64,000 bases of DNA from positions 7,564,001 through 7,628,000 of the forward strand of contig NZ_CP108488.1 in assembly GCF_035987325.1 (NCBI RefSeq). The letters are read 5' to 3'. The stretch comes from Streptomyces sp. NBC_01244. Its GTDB lineage: Bacteria; Actinomycetota; Actinomycetes; Streptomycetales; Streptomycetaceae. Every line of letters starts with the position of its first letter. The first letter of the stretch is position 1. The translations under genes and the position numbers were made by a program. Below are positions 16,623 through 25,100 of the stretch, piece by piece. Under the pieces are notes generated by a model that saw only the letters and a list, made by a program, of their open reading frames with translations, searched no databases and was not told the DNA's origin.

Positions 16623-19600
16623 TCAGTCGTCCAGCTCCAGGCGGTGGACGCCGCCCTGGTCGACGCCGGCGAAGAGGTACCGGCCGTCGGGCGAGGCCGC
16701 CAGGGACAGCACGTCCTTGTTCGGCATCGAGCGGGAGATGTTCTGCCAGGTCAGCCCGGAGTCGGTGGAGCGCAGTACACCGCGCCCGCCGGTGGGCGTG
16801 AAGTCCATCCAGCGGGTGCCGGTGCCCGCGTAGAGGGTGTCGCCGACCCGCAGGAGGTCGCAGACGCTGATCCGCAGGGCGCCGGTGTCGGCCTTGGTGA
16901 AGGTCTTGCCGCCGTCCTTGCTGACCCGGATCGCCTGGCCGCCCGTGACCATGGCGCCCGCCGTGAACTGGATGGCGTGCACCTCCGCTTCGGACACCCG
17001 GGTCAGGGTGGCCCCGAAGTCGTCCGAGTAGGACAGCCCCCACCAGCCGCCGAACCAGATCCGCCCCGGCCTGCCGGGGTCGGCCACGATGGTGTCGTGG
17101 TACCGGCCCTGATCGAGGGTCTTCCAGTGGGCTCCGCCGTCGGTGGTGGTGTACAGGCCCGCGGAGCTGGAGCTCTTGTACGAGATCATCATCCGGTCGG
17201 GGTTCGCGGGGTCGACCAGGAACGCGGTCCCGTTCGCCTCCCGCGCGCCGACGTCCGACCAGGTCCGGCCGGCGTCCGTGGTCTTCCGCAGCACCACGTT
17301 GTAGAGGTAATTGACCAGCTGCCAGCCGGACTTCGGGTCCGCCGCGGACGGCTGGAAGCCGACGACACCGGTACCGGTCGTGCCCTCGTGCTCCGCCGCA
17401 CCCCACTCGGGGCTCGCGGCGGGCACCGTGGTGCGGTAGGTGCCGACCGAGGTCCCTGCGAGGAGCTGGTCCCCGAAGGTCGCCAGCGCCGGAACGGACT
17501 CGCCCTGGACGCCGATCCGGCGGTAGCCGCCCTCCCGGGTGGAGCGGAAGAGACCGGCGGCGCCGGAGCCGATCGTGTGGGAACCGTCGGCCCAGCGGTC
17601 GTAGTCGTAGACCACCGAACCCGGTACGGGCTGCGCGGTCGTGGTCCACGTACGGCCGCCGTCGCGGCTCAGGGCGCCTGCGCCGCTCAGGTCGTCCTGG
17701 TAGATGTCGCCGCCCGAGACGTCGACCAGACCACTGGAGGTGCGGCTGGTCTTCTCCACGCTGCGGCCGCCGTCACGGCTCACGTACAGGCCCGAGTCCT
17801 GACCCTGCACCTTGATGGCGAGCAGCGCGCCGTCGGCGTCGAAGCCGCCGATGATCTGCACGCGCGGCGTGGTCTGGAAGACCTTCCGCGCGGGCCGGGG
17901 GGAGCCGGTGACGAAGTCGCGGATGACCCAGATCGCCTGGCCGGCCCAGAGGTACAGGTCATCGCCGCCGATCACGCTCTTGGCGACGTATCCGGTGATC
18001 CCCGTGAGGTCGACCGGTGTCCAGGTGGCGCCGCGGTCCCGGCTGACGAACCGCTCACCGGTGTACTCGGACGTGGCGAGCAGGACGCGGGTGCGGGCAT
18101 CGGCGCTCAGCTCGGTGACCGGGGCCGGCGGGCCGGCCATCCGCTCCCAGCTGCGGCCGCTGTCCTCGGTGCGCATCAGCGCGCCGCCCTCCGGGAACGC
18201 GGACGGGTGCGCGCTGACCACGGCCTCCCACCAGCGGTTCGGATGGCGGGAGTCGATGACCAGGGAAGGCTCGGCCAGCGCGTTGCTGACGGGGGTGTGG
18301 CCCCGCTGCTGCCAGCTCTTGCCGCCGTCGGTGGTGAGCCAGGCGCCCGGGCGGGTGCCCTGGGTCATCACGGCCTGGTTCGGGGCGCCGGGGGCCAGCT
18401 GGGTGGTTCCCACGGCGCTGTTCGGGCCGACCGCCTTCCAGTTCTTCGCCTTGGAGGCGTCGAGCGTCACCTCGAAGGCGCCCGTGCCGTACTGGCGCAC
18501 CGCGCCGGACGCGCCGGACGTGGTGGCGCGGGCGGTCATCGTGTGGACGCCCGAGCCGAGACCGGTGAAATCGGTCCGGTAGTAGGACGGGTCCGCCGTG
18601 GGCGCCGTCGTCTTGGTGTAGGCCTTGCCCTTGGGCGGGGTGACCGTCAGCACCGGCGGTGTGGTGAGGGGCGTCGGGCTGTAGACGTAGACGGTGGTGG
18701 AGCCGTCGTTGGACGGGTCCTCGGCCGGGTCCACGTACAGCGGGATCGCCGCCATCAGGTACGGGACGGTGAGCGCCCGGCCCTCCTCGGGGGACGCGGG
18801 GGTCTTGGGGAGCGTGGGGAGCGCGGGGGACTCGGGGGTGAGGGTGACGCGGCCGCTCAGGTAGTTGGTGGCGTAGTCCGTGACGTCCGGCCGGTCGCGC
18901 TCCACGGTCAGCGTGACCTTCGCGGTGCCGCCCGCCGGGATGCCGACGTGGTCCGGGGTGACGGTGGCGGGGCCGGTCACGGTCACCTTGCCGGAGACCG
19001 CTGCGCTGCCGGTGTTGTGGAAGACGACCTCACGGCTGCCGGTGACCTTCGGCCGGTCCATGTGCGCCAGGCCGAAGGAAACGGTGGCGGGGGAGGCGTA
19101 CAGCCCCGCCCCGGCCGCGGCGGCGGTGTCGAGCCGGCCGCTGCCCTGCGACTGCAGGTCGGGGCCGTCGAGCGGCTTCGCGGAACCGATCACCTCGGCG
19201 CGCAGCCGGTCCGCGGGGCGGTCCGGGTGCAGCTGGCGCAGCAGCGCCGCGGAGCCCGCGGCGAGCGGCGAGGCCATCGAGGTGCCGGACATCCGCCGGT
19301 AGCCCGTGGGCTCGATGCCCCGGGGGACCGTGGAGAGGATCTCCACACCGGGGGCGACGATCTCGGGCTTCAGGCCGAGCCGTTCGGAGTCCGGGCCGCG
19401 GGAGGAGAACGAGGCCATCTCGTCGGTGGAGTCGCGGCCGCCGAGCACCAGCTCGCCGCCGGACTCGGCCAGCGAGGCCAACCGCTGCCCCGTCTCGTAG
19501 TCCACGCCGGTCACCACCAGCCGGTCCAGACGCAGTGAATCGCCGGACTCCGCGGGCGTGGCACCGAGCAGCACCTCGCTCGGCGCGGCGGACGCGGTGC

Positions 19601-20990
19601 GGGTGGGGGCCTGCTCGCGCCGGGGCTGGAGCGGGTTGGCGCGGCTCTTGCCGCCGAACACGACCGGGCCGCCGCCTGCCCCGCCGACGCCGCCCACCAG
19701 GACGGCGGCTCCGCGCCGCTCGGCCTCGCGCCAGGTGTCGAGCTCCTCGGGCCACACGTCGTACGGGTTCACGGCCGGCGGGATCGCGTACAGCACGGCC
19801 TTGCCGGTGACGTCGCCCGCCCGCGCCCAGTCCTCCGCGGTGCCCATGCCGATGCTGACGACCCCGGCGGTCACCGGGGCGGCCGGCGGGTTCGCGGACC
19901 GTCCGCCGCGGTAGCTCTGCAGGGTGTCGCCCGCCACCGTGAGCACGGGCAGCCGGATCCCGCTGGTGGAGGCGCCCACGGCGATGACGCCGGGGGCGGC
20001 GGCCGGGGAGCCGACGGTCCAGTAGCCGGGACCGGAGTTGCCGGCCGCGGCGAAGACCAGGGCGCCGGCGTCCACGGCCGCGGACGCCGCCCGGGAGAGC
20101 GGGTCGCTCGCGGTGCCCGCGCTGTTGCCGAGGCTCAGGTTGATGATGTCGGCGCGGTGCGGATTGGCCGGGTCCACCGCCGCCTCGATGGCCGCGATGA
20201 TGCCCGAGTCGTCGCCGCTGCCGTTCGCGCCGAGCACCTTGTACGCCAACAGCTCGGCGTCCGGGGCGGCGCCGGTGACGCCGCCCCCGGCGGCCGCCTT
20301 GCCCGCGACGATGCCCGCGACATGGGTGCCGTGGCCGTTGTCGTCCATCGGGTTGGCATCGTTGTCAACGAAGTCCCAGCCGCCGACGACCTTGTGGCCC
20401 TCGCCGAAGCCGCCGCCCAGATCGGGATGGGTGTAATCGACCCCGGTATCGATCACGGCGACGGTGACGCCCTTGCCGGTGACCTTGACGCCGCCGGGGT
20501 CCTCCCGGGCCCACAGGGCCGGGTTGCCCACGACCCCGTTGGCATCGGTGTCCAGGGCGCGCGAGGTGCCGGCGGGGCCGACGGACTTCACGCCCGGCAG
20601 CTTCCGCAGCTTCGCCGGGTCGTCGGCGCCGACGGTCATGGCCACGGCGTTGAGCAGCAGCGTGTGCCGGCGTACGGACGTGGCGGCGACGCCGGCGTCC
20701 TTCGCCCTCGCCAGGAACCCGTCCTGCCTGCCGGTCAGCGTCCGGCGCGCGGCCGTCACCTCGGCGGCCTTCGCGTTCCTGGCGTTCTTGGCGGAGCCGG
20801 CCGCGGCCTCCAGCCCCGCGGCGCCCTCGAATTCGACGATGACCCGTTGCGGGCCGTGGCTCGCCTGACCGGAATCGGAATCGGAATCGGGATCGGGGGC
20901 GGCGACGGCCGGCGGGACAGCGGCGAGCAGTCCGCCGAGCACCGCGGCCACCAGGCCCATGTGCGCAGTTCTTCGGTGTGAGTGACCCAT
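16623..20990 (-). CDS. Secreted S8 (subtilisin-like) peptidase with BNR/sortilin-type C-terminal half
   Basis: The product is 1455 residues. A signal peptide (HMGLVAAVLGGLLAAVPPAVA) is followed by an acidic DSDSDSG linker, an I9-type propeptide region (QRVIVEFEGAAG…) and a subtilase domain. Catalytic residues are visible: Asp181 in VAVIDTGVDYTHPDL, His220 in NGHGTHVAGI, Asn in AAAGNSGPG and Ser571 in MSGTSMASPLAAG. A PA-like insert lies between His and Ser. After a beta-sandwich region (about 640-850) come many Asp-box repeats of the form TTDGGKSWQ, SRDRGATWTP, SKDGGKTFTK, typical of BNR/sortilin propellers. It is exported and processed; the propeller probably binds a substrate or surface glycan. 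Half protease, half propeller is larger than a usual S8 enzyme. Confidence 0.9.
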   Translation of the reverse strand: MGHSHRRTAHMGLVAAVLGGLLAAVPPAVAAPDPDSDSDSGQASHGPQRVIVEFEGAAGLEAAAGSAKNARNAKAAEVTAARRTLTGRQDGFLARAKDAGVAATSVRRHTLLLNAVAMTVGADDPAKLRKLPGVKSVGPAGTSRALDTDANGVVGNPALWAREDPGGVKVTGKGVTVAVIDTGVDYTHPDLGGGFGEGHKVVGGWDFVDNDANPMDDNGHGTHVAGIVAGKAAAGGGVTGAAPDAELLAYKVLGANGSGDDSGIIAAIEAAVDPANPHRADIINLSLGNSAGTASDPLSRAASAAVDAGALVFAAAGNSGPGYWTVGSPAAAPGVIAVGASTSGIRLPVLTVAGDTLQSYRGGRSANPPAAPVTAGVVSIGMGTAEDWARAGDVTGKAVLYAIPPAVNPYDVWPEELDTWREAERRGAAVLVGGVGGAGGGPVVFGGKSRANPLQPRREQAPTRTASAAPSEVLLGATPAESGDSLRLDRLVVTGVDYETGQRLASLAESGGELVLGGRDSTDEMASFSSRGPDSERLGLKPEIVAPGVEILSTVPRGIEPTGYRRMSGTSMASPLAAGSAALLRQLHPDRPADRLRAEVIGSAKPLDGPDLQSQGSGRLDTAAAAGAGLYASPATVSFGLAHMDRPKVTGSREVVFHNTGSAAVSGKVTVTGPATVTPDHVGIPAGGTAKVTLTVERDRPDVTDYATNYLSGRVTLTPESPALPTLPKTPASPEEGRALTVPYLMAAIPLYVDPAEDPSNDGSTTVYVYSPTPLTTPPVLTVTPPKGKAYTKTTAPTADPSYYRTDFTGLGSGVHTMTARATTSGASGAVRQYGTGAFEVTLDASKAKNWKAVGPNSAVGTTQLAPGAPNQAVMTQGTRPGAWLTTDGGKSWQQRGHTPVSNALAEPSLVIDSRHPNRWWEAVVSAHPSAFPEGGALMRTEDSGRSWERMAGPPAPVTELSADARTRVLLATSEYTGERFVSRDRGATWTPVDLTGITGYVAKSVIGGDDLYLWAGQAIWVIRDFVTGSPRPARKVFQTTPRVQIIGGFDADGALLAIKVQGQDSGLYVSRDGGRSVEKTSRTSSGLVDVSGGDIYQDDLSGAGALSRDGGRTWTTTAQPVPGSVVYDYDRWADGSHTIGSGAAGLFRSTREGGYRRIGVQGESVPALATFGDQLLAGTSVGTYRTTVPAASPEWGAAEHEGTTGTGVVGFQPSAADPKSGWQLVNYLYNVVLRKTTDAGRTWSDVGAREANGTAFLVDPANPDRMMISYKSSSSAGLYTTTDGGAHWKTLDQGRYHDTIVADPGRPGRIWFGGWWGLSYSDDFGATLTRVSEAEVHAIQFTAGAMVTGGQAIRVSKDGGKTFTKADTGALRISVCDLLRVGDTLYAGTGTRWMDFTPTGGRGVLRSTDSGLTWQNISRSMPNKDVLSLAASPDGRYLFAGVDQGGVHRLELDD

Positions 20991-21027
20991 AGGCGGTACC
21001 TAATGCGGCCCGGTCCGGATGGGGCAA
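20991..21027 (-). promoter_or_regulatory. Candidate leaderless promoter of the subtilase gene
   Basis: On the minus strand TAGGTA (21002-20997) stands six bases before the ATG at 20990, and TTGCCC (21027-21022) lies 19 bases further up. There is no Shine-Dalgarno sequence before the ATG. The spacer is longer than ideal, so confidence is modest. Confidence 0.4.
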
Positions 21028-21072
21028 CGATTCCCCGTGGCCCATTGCTGCCGCTGGCACAGGTGGGCCACG

Positions 21073-22053
21073 ATGGCCCGCATGTCCCAGGAGCTGGCTG
21101 CCGTCGGTATCGACGCCTTCGACGAACAGGTCTACCGCGCACTGCTCGCCCGGCAGGCGGCCGCGCCCGCGGAGCTGGCGGGCGAGCTCGCCGCGTCCCC
21201 GGAGCGGGTGGCGCGCGCACTCGACCGCATGCACGACCGCGGTCTGGTCGGGCGGCTGTCCGGCCCCCGGCGGCGCTATGCGGCCATCGACCCGCAGCAT
21301 GCCGTGGAAGCGCTGATCCAGGAGCGCACCGTGGAACTGGGCCGGGTACGGTCGGCCGCCGGCGAGCTGGCCGGACTCTTCGAGGCCGCCCGGCGCGGCG
21401 ACGCCAAGGAGGTCGAGATCGTCTCCGGCCGGGAGGCGCTGGGCCGCTGGTTCGTACGGCTCCAGCAGGAGGCGAAGCAACAGGTCCGCACCCTGGACCG
21501 GCCGCCCTACGCACTGACCACCGCCAATCCGGTGGAGGAGACGGCGATGCGCGGTGGGCTGACGTACCGCGCGGTGTACGCCCCGGAAGCGCTGGAGTGG
21601 CCGGGCGTGCTGGACGACATCCGGCGGCTGGTGGCCCAGGGGGAGCAGGCCAGGGTGCTGCCCGGACTGCGCATCAAACTGGCGATCGCGGACGACGCGC
21701 TGGCGCTGATGCCCCTGTCGCTGGACCTGACGGACGTACGGGCGGCGGTGATCCGCCCGTCCTCGCTGCTCGACGCGCTGACGGATTACTGGCGGCTGTG
21801 CTGGACCCTGGCGACCCCGCTCCTCGCCTCGCCGGAGCCGGCGGGCTCCGGCGAGGAGTCCGCGGAGCCCGGCGAGGAGGACCGGCTGCTACTCGCCCTA
21901 CTGGTCAGCGGGTTGAAGGACGAGGCGATAGCCCGCCAGCTGGGCTGGTCGGTACGGACCATGCGCCGCCGGATGAGCCGCCTGCACGACCAACTGGGTG
22001 CGGCGAACCGCTTCCAGGCGGGAGCCATCGCGGCCCGGCGGGGCTGGATCTGA
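21073..22053 (+). CDS. TrmB/LuxR-type HTH transcriptional regulator
   Basis: The product is about 326 residues. The ATG at 21073 is preferred because AGGTGGG lies six bases before it. The N-terminal part is a TrmB-like winged HTH (FDEQVYRALLARQAAAPAEL, then ELAASPERVARALDRMHDRG). The middle (about 100-250) looks like a phospholipase-D-like/TrmB effector region. The C-terminus is a LuxR-like HTH (LVSGLKDEAIARQLGWSVRTMRRRMSRL). It is divergent from the subtilase gene with 82 bases between starts, so it is a likely regulator of that protease. Confidence 0.85.
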   Translation: MARMSQELAAVGIDAFDEQVYRALLARQAAAPAELAGELAASPERVARALDRMHDRGLVGRLSGPRRRYAAIDPQHAVEALIQERTVELGRVRSAAGELAGLFEAARRGDAKEVEIVSGREALGRWFVRLQQEAKQQVRTLDRPPYALTTANPVEETAMRGGLTYRAVYAPEALEWPGVLDDIRRLVAQGEQARVLPGLRIKLAIADDALALMPLSLDLTDVRAAVIRPSSLLDALTDYWRLCWTLATPLLASPEPAGSGEESAEPGEEDRLLLALLVSGLKDEAIARQLGWSVRTMRRRMSRLHDQLGAANRFQAGAIAARRGWI

Positions 22054-22059
22054 CCGCGA

Positions 22060-22088
22060 CGACCACCGAGAAATCAAGTTGGTGGTCG
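22060..22088 (+). terminator. Hairpin between regulator and HEAT-repeat gene
   Basis: CGACCACC (22060-22067) pairs with GGTGGTCG (22081-22088) around a 13-base loop just after the regulator stop. It overlaps the -35 element of the next promoter, so it could be a terminator or an operator. Confidence 0.45.
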
Positions 22089-22114
22089 GGAACGTCCCGG
22101 TTAGATTCCGGCCA
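22079..22114 (+). promoter_or_regulatory. Leaderless promoter of the HEAT-repeat gene
   Basis: TTGGTG (22079-22084), a 17-base spacer and TAGATT (22102-22107) lie exactly six bases before the ATG at 22114. The -35 hexamer and geometry are the same as in the vWA promoter at 7100-7134. No ribosome site precedes the ATG. Confidence 0.6.
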
Positions 22115-25100
22115 TGACGATACCGGCGGACAAGTCCCTTCTCGACGCGGTGCGCCGGGCCGACGTCGGCCACCTGGCCGGCCGTCTCGACGCGCGGCTC
22201 TGCCCGCCGGCCGTCTTCGGACTCCTCGTCCGGCACGAGGATCCCCGCGTGCGGTACCTGGGGCTGACCCTCCTGGCCGAGCGCGTCGCCTCGGGCCGTA
22301 CGGGCGACGAGCAGGAGATGGCCGAACTCGCCGGGCTGCTACCGGTGGCGGTGCCGCGGGCGCCGGAGGAAGCGCTCGTCCTGGCGCGGCTCCACGAACG
22401 ACTGGGGCCGTACCTCCGGGAGTCCGGCCGGCCGTCGTGGCGTACGGCGGGGCTGCCGGTACGGGTACGGATCGCCTGGCTGCGCGCCGAGCTCCTGAAC
22501 GATCCGGCAGTGCTCCGGAAGGAGCCTCCGGGTGAACTGCTCCACCAGGCCGTGCGGGAAACGACCGCCGCCTCCGCGCACCGGCCCGGGCAACTCGTGC
22601 AGGAGCTGGTGGACAGCGGCGACCCGGTGTTCCAGGCCGATGCGCTGCGGCTGGCCCGGCAGGCGCTGCACGCCGGCCTGCTGGCTCCCGTACTGGTTCG
22701 CGCACACGTGCTCAGCCTGCTCGGCTCCGGCAGCGCGGACGTCGCCGCCGCCGCGCTGGGGGAACTCGCCCAGCCCTGGGCCGCGTTGGACCCACTTCCC
22801 CCGGGGCGGCTGGCGTCCTTCCTCGCTGCCGAATCGGTGACCACACGGCCCGGGGCGGCCGATGCCGCGCTCGAGGCCGCGGTCCACCACGGACACCGCG
22901 ACCTGCTGTGGCAGGTCATCGACGATCCGGGTCTGCCGCCGCGTCTTCGCCGGCGCGCGATGGAACTGCTCGGTGAGCTGGCCGACCGCGGGGACATCGG
23001 CGCATTGACGGCGGTCGCCGCACGCGACCCGCTGCTGTTCGGCGGTCCGGCGGTGACCTGCCTGCGCGGGCTCCACCGGCGCGGGCACTTCCCGGACGGT
23101 CCGCACGTCCCGTCCCTCATCGGCCTGGCGCTGGCCGATCACACGATCCCGCCCCACGAGCTCGCGACGATCCTGTTCACCTGCCGACAGGAAATGCTCC
23201 GCGTCCTGGTGGACGCGCCCGCCGTCGATCCGAACTGGCCGCGTCGGCTCGCGCTGCTGGTCGCCCTCGCCGGACAGGGGGCGGGGGAGCTTGCGATCGG
23301 GGACGCGATCACCCGGGTCCTCCCCTCGGCTCCCGTGCCGGGGCCCTTCCTCGACGCGATCCGTGCGGTGCGCCACGCGGACGCCGAGGACGCGGTGATC
23401 GCCCTGCTGCCGGCGGCGCCCGCAGCGGCCCTGGACGCGCTGGAGGCCATCGGCGGGCCCCGGACGGAGGCGGCGCTGAGGGAAGGGCTCGGTCTGGCCG
23501 CGGAGCAGGCACAGCAGGGCGCAGGAGAGATCGCGCCGCACCTCCGCGCGGTGCGGAACCGGGCCCTCGAGGTGCTGTGGCATCTGACCGACGACCCGTC
23601 ACGGCGGCGTGCCCTCCTCGTCCGTCTCGATCCCACCGATCTGCCGGTGCGCATCGCGGCGGACCTCGGCGGGCCCGACGAGCGGGAACTGGCCCTCCTG
23701 AGTTCCCATCTGGACCCGGACCAGCCGGTGGCGGCCCTGTGCAGACTGGCCGCACACGGCGGCGCCGGAACACTGCCGGTCATCGCCGACCTGCTCCTGC
23801 GCGTCGTGGCCGAGCTGGCGGCGTCCGGGGAGCCGGGCGGAACCGTCCCGCGACCCGACGGCGGACAGCCGGCCGGGGAGCCCGTGGTCCCGCAGGAGGT
23901 CCTGGACGCCGTACACGACCTGGGCCGCCGGCTCCACGAGCGGGGACGGATCAGGCCGTCCTGCCTGCTCGACGCGCGGACCGCACAAGAGGCGGGGCAC
24001 GCCCTCCTCGCGACCATGGCGCTGGACCTGCTGGAGCGGCCCGGACTGTCGAGCGGCGAGCAGGCGATCCTGCTCGAACTCCTGCTCCGGGCCCCGTACG
24101 TGGGCACCCGTGCGCGAGCGCACCGCCTGCTGCGCCACCGCGACCGGCACGTGCGCAAGCACGTGATCGCGCTGCTCGCCCGAGACGCCACGGGAGACGA
24201 CGCGCAGGCCCTGTCGGCGACGTTGATCGCGCTGACCGCGGCCCAGGACGTCCAGACCATCCGGCAGGCACTGCTCGCCCTCGGCCACGCGCGCGCCCGC
24301 TGGGCCTCCGGCGCGATCGCCGCATGTCTCGCCCACCCGAACATGAACATCAAGAAGACCGCCGCCGCGGTCCTGGCCGGCGCGGGCACCCCCGCGGCGG
24401 TACCGGCGCTGCTCCTCGGGCTCGGCCGTCACGTCAACCCGGGGCTGCGCGGCACGCTCGTCGAGGCGCTGCGCGCCATCCTCGGCGACGCGTACCGGGC
24501 GACCGTCCTCGCCGCCGCCGAACACACCGATGACGGCCGCGCCCGCGCACTGCTGCTGGAAGGCCTCGACCGCACCCTGCCGGCGCGCTCGGTCCTCGCC
24601 CTGGACGACCAGGCGTCACGGGTCGCTCCGGCCCTGCTCGCCCTGGTGGCGGCCGGTCGGGTCCGCCTCGCCTCCGGGACGGTCGAGGACCTGTCCACTG
24701 CCATGGCCAGACACGGCATCACCACGCCCGCCGTACCGCGGTCGGCGGTGGGCACCGGAGCGGACCCGGACGTCGACTCACTGGATGAGCGGGGCTGGCA
24801 CACGCCGGTCGCCCTACGCCTCGCCGCGCGGCCCGAACTGCCGCACCCCACCCGGCTGCGGGTGCTTCGGCCCCTGCTGGCGGACTGGCTGCGCCTGGCC
24901 GCCACCGAACCCGCCGGACGAGCCCGCGTCCTGCGGCTCACGCTCCGGCTCTGCCCCGCACCGTGGACGCCCGGGGAACTGACGGCCTTCGCCCGGTCCA
25001 CCGCGGTCCTGCTCGACGGGCTCGCCGGGGCCGCCACGGAAGACCGGCACGCACTCCTGGCGGTACTCGAAGCGATCGCGCCGACCCTCCCCGCGGTCGA

